A DNA stretch of 10,393 nucleotides from Planctomycetaceae bacterium (GTDB taxonomy: Bacteria > Planctomycetota > Planctomycetia > Pirellulales > Thermoguttaceae): NCBI GenBank assembly GCA_003532715.1, contig DOEZ01000210.1, forward strand, positions 1-10,393. Reading direction: 5' to 3'. Under the pieces are notes generated by a model that saw only the letters and a program-made list of their open reading frames with translations, did not search any database and was not told the origin of the DNA. Below, in pieces: positions 1 through 6,640 of this stretch. Position numbers and translations under genes: made by a program. How positions within the stretch are numbered: position 1 is the stretch's first letter; each line of letters opens with the position of its first letter.

Positions 1-48
1 GCTACTTTCGCGGAGCGAAAGGCGACTTTGGGGCTGTCGCTACGCGAC
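1..48. repeat. Hairpin-rich dispersed repeat
   Basis: The window opens with a perfect 7-bp inverted repeat, 5-11 with 15-21, around a 3-nt loop. A second 5-bp inverted repeat follows, 36-40 with 44-48, around the loop TAC. I see no coding signal here. The wording of this block resembles intergenic repeats I recall from planctomycete genomes, but that is memory and not a search. The rest of 1-167 shows only a TATATT hexamer at 102-107 that could be a -10 box, with no convincing -35, and the ribosome binding site of the next gene. Confidence 0.5.
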
Positions 49-167
49 GGTGGCATGGGGGCGAGGGGCGAAGGCGAGTGGCGGCCGGCTGGGGGCCGTG
101 GTATATTGTTGCGGTTGCGTGGCGTATTTCCCGGTCGCGTTTCGAGACGGTTGTCGAGGACACGGTT

Positions 168-530
168 ATGGAAGACAGGCGATTCGAGGTCGTGGGCCCG
201 GCGCAAGTGGCCGAGGCGATCCGGAGTTGGAACGAGGACGACCTCCGCTACCTCAACCGGTTGATCGTCGACCGGCTCAAACTCATCCATCAGGCGCGCA
301 GCACGGTCATGCTGGCCCATTTCAACGTGGGCGACCGCGTGCGATTCACGACGTCCGACGGGAGCGACAGGGCGGGCGTCATCATTCGGCTCAACAAGAA
401 AACCGCCAGCCTCGTGACCGACGAGGGACAACGCTGGAACGTCCACCCCGTGTACCTTCGCGCCGAGACGCCGTCGCCGGGGTCATCGACTCCATCGGCG
501 CCATCGCGACTCGCGGCGGATGGGTTTTGA
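168..530 (+). CDS. Small conserved-hypothetical protein with SH3/KOW-like C-terminal fold
   Basis: This encodes 120 residues. The frame is open from a GTG at 78, but the ATG at 168 is chosen because GAGGA (156-160) sits 7 nt upstream and the protein is well formed from there. Residues 11-48 look helical and amphipathic. Residues 50-98 (VGDRVRF, then GVIIRLNKKTASLVTDEG, then HPVYLR) have the alternating strand pattern of a small SH3- or KOW-like barrel, which often binds nucleic acid or ribosomal components. The last 20 residues are Pro/Ser-rich and probably disordered. No signal peptide or membrane segment is visible, so it should be cytoplasmic. It is convergent with the gene ending at 596. 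I do not recognise a named family, and the barrel call is inferred from sequence pattern only. Confidence 0.7.
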   Translation: MEDRRFEVVGPAQVAEAIRSWNEDDLRYLNRLIVDRLKLIHQARSTVMLAHFNVGDRVRFTTSDGSDRAGVIIRLNKKTASLVTDEGQRWNVHPVYLRAETPSPGSSTPSAPSRLAADGF

Positions 531-595
531 CGGTCGGTGGGTTGTTAGGAGGGTGGCTGTGGTGATAGGGGCGATGCGGGCGACCGATAACGGGG

Positions 596-1390
596 CTAGT
601 TGGTAATGGGGGTGGAAGTTCTGGGGACATAGTCGGGCACGGGTGCGTCATTGTCGAGTTCGAGCGCCTTGCGGAACGCGCCCATCGCGTCCTTGTTCTT
701 TCCGAGCCAGTTGGCGGCGTAGCCACGGTAGACCCAAGCTGTCACGTTGTCCTTCTCGTCTTCCGTCCACTGCTTGGCCGTCGTGTGCGCCTCCTTCATC
801 CGGTGGGCATGGAACAGGGCATCGAGCAAGGCGAGCCGATCGTCTCCCTTCTTCAAACGCGCCACTTCCGCATCCAGCTTTTTCCAGGTCTCCGCCGTAT
901 AGTGGGTGCTCGCACACCACGTATAGCTAGCCACGGGCCAGAAGCGGTTTTCGTACACCTTCCAGCCTTGGTCGGTCCGCCGCAGCCGGAAGATCTCGTC
1001 CGTCGCGGTTATCCACTCCAACTCCGAAAGGTAAGTGCGGCACCGAAAGACGGCCGTCTCGCCGGAAATGTCGATACGTTCCTTCTCGTACCGCATCCGA
1101 CGTTGTCGTGGTTGCGAATCGCGGTGCTTCGCCTTGATCGCGGCCAGATCGATCATGAAATCGTATTTGCCCGGCTTCTCGCCGCGTCCTTGAATCATCT
1201 TGGCGTCGTCGGACCAGATCGCCATGTACGCGTCGAAGTCGCGATCGAGAATCCCGGCCCTCTGCGAATTCTGGACCATCTCGACGATCGTCTTGGCCTC
1301 CCCCGTGAATGGTTTCGTCTCCGTCGCACTGCCGTCGCTAACGTTGACCAGCAGAACGCAAGTCAACAGTAAGATCGTTGCCGGTTTCAT
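596..1390 (-). CDS. Secreted NTF2/SnoaL-like protein with C-terminal TPR
   Basis: This encodes 264 residues. The N-terminus (MKPATILLLTCVLLVNVSDG) is a typical Sec signal peptide with likely cleavage near residues 20-23. No lipobox is evident. Residues about 30-152 fit an NTF2/SnoaL-like cone: an opening helix, then DFDAYMAIWSDDAKMI, then strands including ISGETAVFRCRTYLSELEW and a closing WKVYENRFWPV. Such folds serve as small-ligand enzymes or simple binding domains, and no catalytic set is clear. Residues about 217-247 (AWVYRGYAANWLGKNKDAM, then AFRKALELD) form a good tetratricopeptide repeat, with a weaker one before it. The ATG overlaps the stop of the upstream gene in an ATGA arrangement, and GGGAGAAG lies just upstream, so translation is probably coupled. 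The protein is probably periplasmic and works with the membrane protein encoded upstream. Its function is unknown. Confidence 0.8.
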   Translation of the reverse strand: MKPATILLLTCVLLVNVSDGSATETKPFTGEAKTIVEMVQNSQRAGILDRDFDAYMAIWSDDAKMIQGRGEKPGKYDFMIDLAAIKAKHRDSQPRQRRMRYEKERIDISGETAVFRCRTYLSELEWITATDEIFRLRRTDQGWKVYENRFWPVASYTWCASTHYTAETWKKLDAEVARLKKGDDRLALLDALFHAHRMKEAHTTAKQWTEDEKDNVTAWVYRGYAANWLGKNKDAMGAFRKALELDNDAPVPDYVPRTSTPITN

Positions 1391-2343
1391 ATTGCTTCTC
1401 CCTGATTGGTTCCTTCGGATTCAATTGTCCGTTGACCTCCCATCGAAAACTGGCGCCGCCAACCGCAAATCGACCACACAAGCAGGAACACGCCAAGGCA
1501 TGATGGTACGAAGATGGCCAAGGCCGCCATCCGCTGGAACGAGGGTTCCGTCATCGGCGGACCCTCGAACCCGTCATCCACGGTCTTCTTGCCAAACGGA
1601 AGAATCCCGACGCCACTGGACTTGGGCCACTCGCGCTCGAACTTGGCGTATTCCAGCAAGCCGCGTGCGACTTCCGGCGAGACGTCGCGATTCGAAAGCA
1701 GATAACGCACGGGCTCGAAACCCGAATCCCGCAGCCATCGATACGCATTGTATCGCAGGTATCCCGGAATCTCCTTGACTTCGTCGACTTCTTCGCCAGT
1801 TTCTTCTTCCTCCGATGCGTCGATGTCTTCGTCCTCGGGCTTATCGAGAAGCTTGAGCAACGCCTCAATGGTCTCGGGCGAGGGCGGGACGGTCGCCGTG
1901 ATCCCGTGTTGGGCAAAGCCGTCCTGAATCCACTCCACCTGAGACTTATGCTTGTTTTGCTTCCACCACTCGTGCCAGTCGTTGGCGCGTTGTGTCGCCT
2001 CCTGGTTTGTCATGTACGTCAGGGAGTCCCCGGGCGAGCAGCAGAGCACCCATTTTGCATCTGGGTCGCAATGCTTGATGGCCTCTTCCGCCCAACACTC
2101 ATCGCCGTACCGGCCCATCGGGAATACGCTATCGTGTTCCCACACACCGGTGCGATTAACGACGTTTCGCATTTCCTGCCAGTATGCTTGCTCGGAGTGT
2201 GCCGCTCGCCAGTTCGGATCCATGATTCGGCGAACGGGTGCCAGAAGGTAATACCAATAGTAGATCGCGAGAAGCCCGTAGAGAATGAGTAGCACGCCCG
2301 CGGCAAACGTGATTCTCCGGGCGTGTTTTCGCAGGAACCCCAT
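1387..2343 (-). CDS. Two-pass membrane protein with large extracytoplasmic domain, unknown function
   Basis: This encodes 318 residues from the ATG at 2343, chosen because GGAGG stands 8 nt upstream. The frame is open to 2436, but the earlier ATG at 2358 has no ribosome binding site. A basic N-terminus (MGFLRKHARR) precedes a membrane helix at residues about 11-34, and a second helix lies at about 272-296. By the positive-inside rule, the roughly 235-residue segment between them faces the periplasm. That segment holds a Trp-rich stretch (NDWHEWWKQNKHKSQVEWI, residues 121-139), which I recall from planctomycete hypothetical proteins. It also holds a strongly acidic linker (169-191) and a helical region (LRYNAYRWLRDSGFEPVRYL). 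The cysteines at 83, 92, 101 and 102 could form disulfides. The stop overlaps the start of the next gene, and epmB ends 85 nt upstream. The function is not known. Confidence 0.75.
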   Translation of the reverse strand: MGFLRKHARRITFAAGVLLILYGLLAIYYWYYLLAPVRRIMDPNWRAAHSEQAYWQEMRNVVNRTGVWEHDSVFPMGRYGDECWAEEAIKHCDPDAKWVLCCSPGDSLTYMTNQEATQRANDWHEWWKQNKHKSQVEWIQDGFAQHGITATVPPSPETIEALLKLLDKPEDEDIDASEEEETGEEVDEVKEIPGYLRYNAYRWLRDSGFEPVRYLLSNRDVSPEVARGLLEYAKFEREWPKSSGVGILPFGKKTVDDGFEGPPMTEPSFQRMAALAIFVPSCLGVFLLVWSICGWRRQFSMGGQRTIESEGTNQGEAI

Positions 2344-2428
2344 GCCGCAGCCCTCCATAGTGATCGTGAAACGGCCATGATTGCGCGGCCCGCATTCCGA
2401 GGGGCAAACGCGCGAAGAGAACCCGTCG

Positions 2429-3712
2429 TCACACACATGGTACGCATTCTAACACTTCGATGCGGGCCGGGCAATCGGGTGTTGTGGCCGCCTTCGACGC
2501 GGGGTGCAGGATGTCGGCCGGGTTTGCAGGCGACGATACGTCGTTTCGCGTCTCTCGCTTGCGCTTCGGGTTGGTATGCGTATCGTGAACGATCCGGGTC
2601 AAGGGAGACTTGTAGGGGTTACCCGGTATTTCGCGGACGTAACGAGGCACGGCGTAGCCTGGCAGTCGGGCTCGCAGTGCGTCGATCAGTTCGCGTCCGC
2701 GCGATTCGTCCACTTCGAAATGGGCCGCGCCGGCCACGCGGTCGAGTTGGTGCAGATAATAGGGCATCACTCGCAAGTCGATGAGCCGCTCGAAAAGCGC
2801 CGCGAGCGTCTCGATGTCGTCGTTCACCCCGCGCAGCAGGACCGATTGGCTCATCACGGGAATGCCCGCGTCGATCAGTCGGGCGAAGCTGCGAGCGACG
2901 GCCGCGTCGATCTCGGCCGGATGGTTCACATGCACGACAACGCGGGGGCTCAGGCGAGTGGCGCGAAGCAATCCGACGAGGCTTGGCGTGACGCGGCTGG
3001 GCACAACCACGGGCAGCCGTGTGTGGACGCGGACGCGGCGGAGGTGGTCGATTTGGGCCAGCCGTCGGATCAGATCGGCCAACGGCTCGTCGTCGAGCAT
3101 GAGCGGATCGCCCCCGCTGAGAATGGCCTCGTGGATCGTTGGGTCGGCGGCGATTTGGGCGAGGGCCGGAGCGTGGCTGTGGCTGCTTGGACCGGCGTTG
3201 TCACGGCAAGGCCCGTTGGCCGACGCTCGGGGTTCGGTCAGGGACGCGTTGGGCCCGCTGGTTGAATCTCGGGGTTCGGTTTCTGGGGTATTCCCGCCCG
3301 AAGAAAGGGGGGCTTCGGCAAAGGGAAAATGACGCCGGAAGCAGAAGCGGCAATGGACGGCGCATTGGCCGGTTGTTACGATGAGGGATCGGCCCTGGTA
3401 CTTCGCAAGCAGACCGGGGATGGCCGCTTCGGCCGCTTCGTCGAGCGGATCGGTCGAGAAACCGGCCGGACAAAGGGACTCCTCCGATTGGGGGAGCACC
3501 TGAAGCAACAGCGGGTCGCGCGGATCGCCCGGCTTGATGCGAGCCAGATACGGCCGAGGTACGAGCACCGGCCAATCGCCCGACGGGGCCGCGACGTCGT
3601 CGGGCAGACCGAGCCGTCGCGCCAATTCGGTCCCGTCGCGGACGGCCTCGGTCAGTTCGCGGCGCCAGTCGCCGTCGCTCGTCGAACCGCACGCCCTGTT
3701 TGGGTGATCCAT
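2429..3712 (-). CDS. epmB: EF-P beta-lysylation protein EpmB (lysine 2,3-aminomutase-type radical SAM enzyme)
   Basis: EpmB converts (S)-alpha-lysine to (R)-beta-lysine, the substrate that EpmA attaches to EF-P. The radical SAM motif CAVHCRFC (Cys117, Cys121, Cys124) continues into FRRHFPFAE. SGGDPLML, HTRLPVVVPSRVT, SQSVLLRGVND, MPYYLHQLDRVAGAAHF and YVREIPGNPYKSPL all match the EpmB/KamA family, and the lysine in NPYKSPL (Lys368) sits where the PLP lysine is expected. The ATG at 3712 places the conserved WRRELTEAV about 15 residues in, as in E. coli EpmB. ATGs at 3721 and 3739 are possible, and none has a clear Shine-Dalgarno. At 427 residues it is well above the roughly 340 usual. The excess is an insert after the cluster motif (about residues 134-180) and a tail of about 55 residues past the PLP lysine, both built from dispersed repeats. 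It diverges from efp across 65 bp. Confidence 0.93.
   Translation of the reverse strand: MDHPNRACGSTSDGDWRRELTEAVRDGTELARRLGLPDDVAAPSGDWPVLVPRPYLARIKPGDPRDPLLLQVLPQSEESLCPAGFSTDPLDEAAEAAIPGLLAKYQGRSLIVTTGQCAVHCRFCFRRHFPFAEAPLSSGGNTPETEPRDSTSGPNASLTEPRASANGPCRDNAGPSSHSHAPALAQIAADPTIHEAILSGGDPLMLDDEPLADLIRRLAQIDHLRRVRVHTRLPVVVPSRVTPSLVGLLRATRLSPRVVVHVNHPAEIDAAVARSFARLIDAGIPVMSQSVLLRGVNDDIETLAALFERLIDLRVMPYYLHQLDRVAGAAHFEVDESRGRELIDALRARLPGYAVPRYVREIPGNPYKSPLTRIVHDTHTNPKRKRETRNDVSSPANPADILHPASKAATTPDCPARIEVLECVPCV
2552..2575 (-). repeat. 24-bp dispersed repeat within the 3' end of epmB
   Basis: These 24 bp are identical, in opposite orientation, to 6641-6664 downstream of the ubiA-like gene. 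Read in the epmB frame they encode TNPKRKRE, in the tail beyond the conserved end of the enzyme. The core resembles a repeat I recall as abundant in planctomycete genomes. I infer that insertion here replaced the ancestral epmB stop. Confidence 0.75.
3173..3313 (-). repeat. Repeat-derived in-frame insert in epmB
   Basis: This part of epmB has no counterpart in ordinary EpmB proteins. It contains two copies of a 13-bp core (3226-3238 and 3268-3280) exactly 42 bp apart. In the epmB frame they give two 14-residue units starting TEPRDSTSGP and TEPRASANGP. Pro, Ser, Asn and Gly dominate, so it is probably a disordered surface loop. It lies between FRRHFPFAE and SGGDPL. The frame is kept open and the catalytic motifs on both sides are intact. 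Confidence 0.7.
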
Positions 3713-3714
3713 AC

Positions 3715-3742
3715 TTGCCATAACCGACCATCGTACCATAAA
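3715..3742 (+). promoter_or_regulatory. Candidate sigma70-type promoter for efp-epmA
   Basis: TTGCCA (3715-3720, five of six to the -35 consensus) stands 16 nt before CATAAA (3737-3742, four of six to the -10 consensus). Transcription would start near 3750, giving a leader of about 28 nt before the efp GTG. The region 3713-3777 must also hold the epmB promoter on the other strand, for which I see no clear boxes. This is pattern matching only. Confidence 0.35.
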
Positions 3743-3777
3743 CCATTCGCGTCCAGAAGAATCACAGGAATCCAATC

Positions 3778-4347
3778 GTGGCCAGTTACAGCACAAGCGA
3801 TTTTCGCAAGGGCCTGAAGGTCCAAATCGAGGGCGACCCCTATCTGATGATCGAGTGCAATTTCGTCAAGCCGGGCAAGGGCCAGGCGTTGTACAAATGC
3901 AAGCTGCGGAACCTGATCCGCGGCACGGTGCTCGACCGAACCTACAAGAGTGGCGACGCGCTCGAAGCGGCCGACATCGAGGAAGTCGCCGTCCAGTACC
4001 TTTATCGCCAGGGCGACCAGTTCATTTTCATGAACAACGAAAGCTATGAGCAATACGAATTGACGGTCGCCCAGGTCGACGACGCCTGGAAGTATCTCAA
4101 GGAGGGTATGGGCTGCAGCATGATTCTGTTCAACGAGAATCCCCTGAGTCTGACGCCGCCCAACCACGTCGTGCTAAAGGTCGAATACTGCGAGCCGGGC
4201 GCGAAGGGAAACACGGCCAGCAACGTGACCAAGCCGGTCAAGGTCGAGACGGGCGCCGAAATCCTCTGCCCGTCGTTCGTCGAAATAGGCGAAATGATCC
4301 GGGTCGACACGCGCACCGGCGAATACATCGAGCGGGTAAAAGAGTAA
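3778..4347 (+). CDS. efp: Translation elongation factor P
   Basis: EF-P enters the ribosomal E site and promotes peptide bond formation at polyproline stretches. The protein has 189 residues, the normal length, with the three beta-barrel domains of the family: a KOW-like domain I (about 1-65), an OB domain II (about 66-130) and an OB domain III (about 131-189). The modification loop reads VKPGKGQA, with Lys34 at the tip, the residue that receives (R)-beta-lysine in bacteria using EpmA and EpmB. Domain III carries the family signature region from NTASNVTKPVKVETGAEILC, then PSFVEIGEMIRVDTRTGEYIERV. The start codon is GTG, supported by AGGA 8 nt upstream (3766-3769) and by alignment of Lys34. 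epmA follows 24 nt downstream on the same strand and epmB diverges upstream, so the substrate and both of its modification enzymes are clustered. Confidence 0.98.
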   Translation: MASYSTSDFRKGLKVQIEGDPYLMIECNFVKPGKGQALYKCKLRNLIRGTVLDRTYKSGDALEAADIEEVAVQYLYRQGDQFIFMNNESYEQYELTVAQVDDAWKYLKEGMGCSMILFNENPLSLTPPNHVVLKVEYCEPGAKGNTASNVTKPVKVETGAEILCPSFVEIGEMIRVDTRTGEYIERVKE

Positions 4348-4371
4348 CGGCCCGACGGCCAAGCCGGTTCC

Positions 4372-5430
4372 ATGAAAGCGCGCCGAAACCTGATGTGGCC
4401 GACGTTGTTGCCTTCGGCTTCGGCCGGCGACGATTTTCGGCCGACGGCCACTCTGGAGATGCTCCGGTTTCGCGCCGAGTTGCTGCGCCGCACTCGCGAC
4501 TTCTTCGATCGCCGCGGGTTTCTCGAAGTCGAAACGCCCGTGCTCTCGGCCGATACGGTGGTCGATCGTCATCTGGATCCGTTCGAGGTCGAGGTGGGGA
4601 GGTCGCCGCTGGACACGGGCAAGGGTGGACAAGCCACGCATGCCGGCCGGCCGTATTATCTTCAGACGTCGCCCGAGTTTGCCATGAAACGCCTGCTGGC
4701 CGCCGGGGCCGAGGCGATCTATCAGATTGCCCGCGCGTTTCGCCGCGATGAGTTGGGGCCGTTGCATAATCCCGAGTTCACGATGGTCGAGTGGTATCGC
4801 GCGGGCGATGATTACGACGCGGGAATGACGCTGCTGGGCGAATTGGCCGAAACGCTTTTCGGTCGCGGGCCGGCCGAGCGAATCAGCTATCGCGAGGCGT
4901 TTGAGCAGTTCGTAGGGCTCGATCCACACACGGCGCGAACCGACCAGATCGTGGCCGCCGTGCGAGATCGGCGGATCGACGCGCCAGAGAGCCTTTCGCC
5001 GGCCGATCGCGACAGTTGGCTCGATCTGTTGTTGATCGACCTTGTGCAGCCGCAACTTGGCCGGACGCGGCCGGTAATTCTTTACGACTACCCGGCCATG
5101 CAATCGGCCCTGGCACGGGTGCGCGACGACGGCCCTCGGGGTAAGGTGTCCGAGCGGTTCGAGCTTTACGTCGACGGGATCGAATTGGCCAACGGTTATC
5201 ATGAACTGACCGACGCCGAGGAATTGGTTCGGCGCAATGTCCAAACGAACCTACAGCGTCAACTCGACGGCAAACGGCCGCTGCCGAGCGAAAGCCGCCT
5301 GTTGGCCGCCATGAACGCCGGGCTGCCGCAATCGACCGGCGTGGCGATGGGTTTCGACCGGGTCGTCATGCTCGCCGCCGGGGCGAAAACCCTGGCCGAA
5401 GTCATGCCGTTCCCATTCGACCGAGCATGA
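4372..5430 (+). CDS. epmA: EF-P--(R)-beta-lysine ligase EpmA (GenX/PoxA, LysRS-like)
   Basis: EpmA activates (R)-beta-lysine with ATP and ligates it to Lys34 of EF-P. It is a paralogue of the class II lysyl-tRNA synthetase catalytic core and lacks the anticodon-binding domain, which fits the 352 residues here (E. coli has 325). Visible family motifs are FLEVETPVLS (motif 1), LQTSPEFAMKRLL, FRRDELGPLHNPEFTMVEWY (motif 2), DGIELANGYHELTDAEE, and GVAMGFDRVVML with AEVMPFPFDRA (motif 3). It starts 24 nt after efp and is probably cotranscribed with it. The ATG at 4372 has no clear Shine-Dalgarno; the ATG at 4393 is an alternative and would drop seven residues. EpmC, the hydroxylase that acts in enterics, is not encoded in this window. 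Confidence 0.95.
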   Translation: MKARRNLMWPTLLPSASAGDDFRPTATLEMLRFRAELLRRTRDFFDRRGFLEVETPVLSADTVVDRHLDPFEVEVGRSPLDTGKGGQATHAGRPYYLQTSPEFAMKRLLAAGAEAIYQIARAFRRDELGPLHNPEFTMVEWYRAGDDYDAGMTLLGELAETLFGRGPAERISYREAFEQFVGLDPHTARTDQIVAAVRDRRIDAPESLSPADRDSWLDLLLIDLVQPQLGRTRPVILYDYPAMQSALARVRDDGPRGKVSERFELYVDGIELANGYHELTDAEELVRRNVQTNLQRQLDGKRPLPSESRLLAAMNAGLPQSTGVAMGFDRVVMLAAGAKTLAEVMPFPFDRA

Positions 5431-5452
5431 GGTAGAATTGCGTAATTCCACC
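5431..5452 (+). terminator. Hairpin directly after epmA, possible terminator
   Basis: GGTAGAATT (5431-5439) pairs with AATTCCACC (5444-5452) around a 4-nt loop, with one mismatch, and begins on the base after the epmA stop. No T-tract follows, so intrinsic termination is uncertain; it could instead protect the 3' end of the mRNA or be part of a repeat. Confidence 0.35.
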
Positions 5453-5474
5453 AATCCGCCAAATCAAAACTGGT

Positions 5475-5529
5475 TTCACGTTTCGGGAAAAGGGGAAAGG
5501 GGGGAAATGGAAAAGGCAAAAAACGTGAA
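5475..5529. repeat. Purine-rich tract bounded by a 9-bp inverted repeat
   Basis: TTCACGTTT (5475-5483) is the exact reverse complement of AAACGTGAA (5521-5529). Between them lie 37 nt that are almost all purine on the plus strand, with G runs at 5485-5487, 5492-5495 and 5499-5504. It lies in the spacer between epmA and the ubiA-like gene. It is noncoding as far as I can see. Confidence 0.6.
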
Positions 5530-5542
5530 GCGAGCATCTACG

Positions 5543-5596
5543 TCCACCGTGTCCATCAAGTCCATTCCGTCCATGTCGTCCATCCCGTCCATGACC
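5543..5596. repeat. 9-bp tandem repeat, six units
   Basis: There are six successive 9-nt units of the form TCCAYNNNN, most ending in G. They start at 5543 (degenerate), 5552, 5561, 5570, 5579 and 5588. On the minus strand they read as repeats of ATGGA. The array ends 63 nt before the start of the ubiA-like gene. The following stretch 5597-5640 (CATCTGCGTCCATTCGCG and onward) resembles a dispersed intergenic repeat that I recall from several bacterial phyla. No gene is supported in 5431-5659. Confidence 0.7.
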
Positions 5597-5659
5597 CCCA
5601 TCTGCGTCCATTCGCGTTCATCCGCGGTTCCCTTTCTCCAGCGTTGTCGGTGAACAACC

Positions 5660-6586
5660 ATGATCCGCGACTGGCTCGAATTGATCCGCGTGCCCAACGT
5701 CTTCACGGCGATCGCCGACGTGATGATGGGCTACTTCGTCGTCATGCGAGCGGCCGACTTCGACGTCTCGGCCGGGCTGACCCTCGGGCTGCTGATCGCC
5801 GCGTCGAGCCTGTTCTATTCGGCCGGCATGGCGCTGAACGACGTGTTCGACTACGAAGAAGACTGTCGCGACCGGGCCGACCGGCCGTTGCCCTCGGGCC
5901 GAATTTCGCGTTCGGCGGCGAGTCGCCTCGGGTGGGGATTGCTTCTGGGCGGCGCGGCGGCCTCGTTTCTGGTTTCCTTTCTGACGGCTCGGTGGGGCGC
6001 GTTGATATGCGGCGTCGGCCTGTGCGTGCTGATATGGAAGTACAATGCGACGATCAAACGCCACGCGGTCGCCGGACCGCTCGCGTTGGGCGCGTGCCGC
6101 TTCTTCAACGTCCTGCTGGGAATGAGCGTGGTCGAACTGACCGTCAATCTGACGCCGATTGCCGCCGTCATTGGCCTCTACATCGTCGGCGTTTCGTTCA
6201 TGGCGAGGCGCGAAGCCGACGTGGACGACTCGGGCGTGGTACCGCGCGGCCCGATCCTGCTTGGCATGGCGTTGTCGATCGCCGCCGTGGCTTTCTTGGC
6301 CTGGCTGCCCGCCTGGCAACCGGACGCGGGACAATTCTTCGTTCAGCCCGGCCACTGGCAAGCGTTCGTCCTGGTCATGTCGCTCTTGGCGGCGTGGCGG
6401 TTCCTGCGGGCTCTCGTCGACCCGCGGCCCGGCGTCGTCCAACGGGCCGTCGGCCAAAGCATCGCCGCGCTGATCGTCCTCGACGCGGGCATCACGCTGG
6501 CCGTCGCCGGAATTGTGCCGGGTCTGGCCGTCCTCGCCCTGATCGTCCCCATCACGCTGCTGCGACGCTGGTTTTATCAGACGTGA
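5660..6586 (+). CDS. UbiA-family membrane prenyltransferase, EboC-like
   Basis: UbiA enzymes transfer a polyprenyl chain from its diphosphate to an acceptor inside the membrane. This protein has 308 residues and about eight hydrophobic segments, spread from residue 15 to 303. The first Asp-rich motif NDVFDYEED (Asn60, Asp61, Asp64, Asp68) fits NDxxDxxxD, which binds Mg-diphosphate, and RPLPSGRIS follows as in the family. An acidic second region lies at 185-190 (EADVDD), weaker than the usual DxxxD. The late segment DPRPGVVQRAVGQSIAALIVLDA resembles the EboC branch, in which the acceptor is not known; that placement is from recall. A ubiquinone, menaquinone or chlorophyll-type role cannot be excluded. 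The ATG at 5660 has only a weak GGTG upstream. A TIM-barrel gene follows on the same strand after about 300 nt. Confidence 0.85.
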   Translation: MIRDWLELIRVPNVFTAIADVMMGYFVVMRAADFDVSAGLTLGLLIAASSLFYSAGMALNDVFDYEEDCRDRADRPLPSGRISRSAASRLGWGLLLGGAAASFLVSFLTARWGALICGVGLCVLIWKYNATIKRHAVAGPLALGACRFFNVLLGMSVVELTVNLTPIAAVIGLYIVGVSFMARREADVDDSGVVPRGPILLGMALSIAAVAFLAWLPAWQPDAGQFFVQPGHWQAFVLVMSLLAAWRFLRALVDPRPGVVQRAVGQSIAALIVLDAGITLAVAGIVPGLAVLALIVPITLLRRWFYQT

Positions 6587-6640
6587 GCCAGCAATACATG
6601 CCGGTGGGACCGTACGATTCTGGACTATTCGCGAGCCAAC

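Noticed and set aside
28..565. Alternative frames over the first 500 bases
   Set aside because: They are Arg-rich translations without domain features. The frame from 168 has a good ribosome binding site and a credible fold pattern.
2429..3796. EpmB start at the far upstream limit of the frame (3796) or at 3739
   Set aside because: The far start would overlap the efp start, and the added residues do not resemble the family. The ATG at 3712 gives the usual distance to the first conserved helix, although no start has a clear ribosome binding site.
4174..5244. 356-codon minus-strand frame opposite efp and epmA
   Set aside because: The plus-strand frames match EF-P and EpmA over their whole length, and the antisense translation has no family features.
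5485..5516. Canonical three-layer G-quadruplex
   Set aside because: Only three separate G runs of three or more are present; the six-G run cannot serve as two runs without a loop. At most a two-layer form is possible.
5543..5596. CRISPR-like array
   Set aside because: Units are 9 bp with no spacers and no cas genes nearby, so this is a simple tandem repeat.
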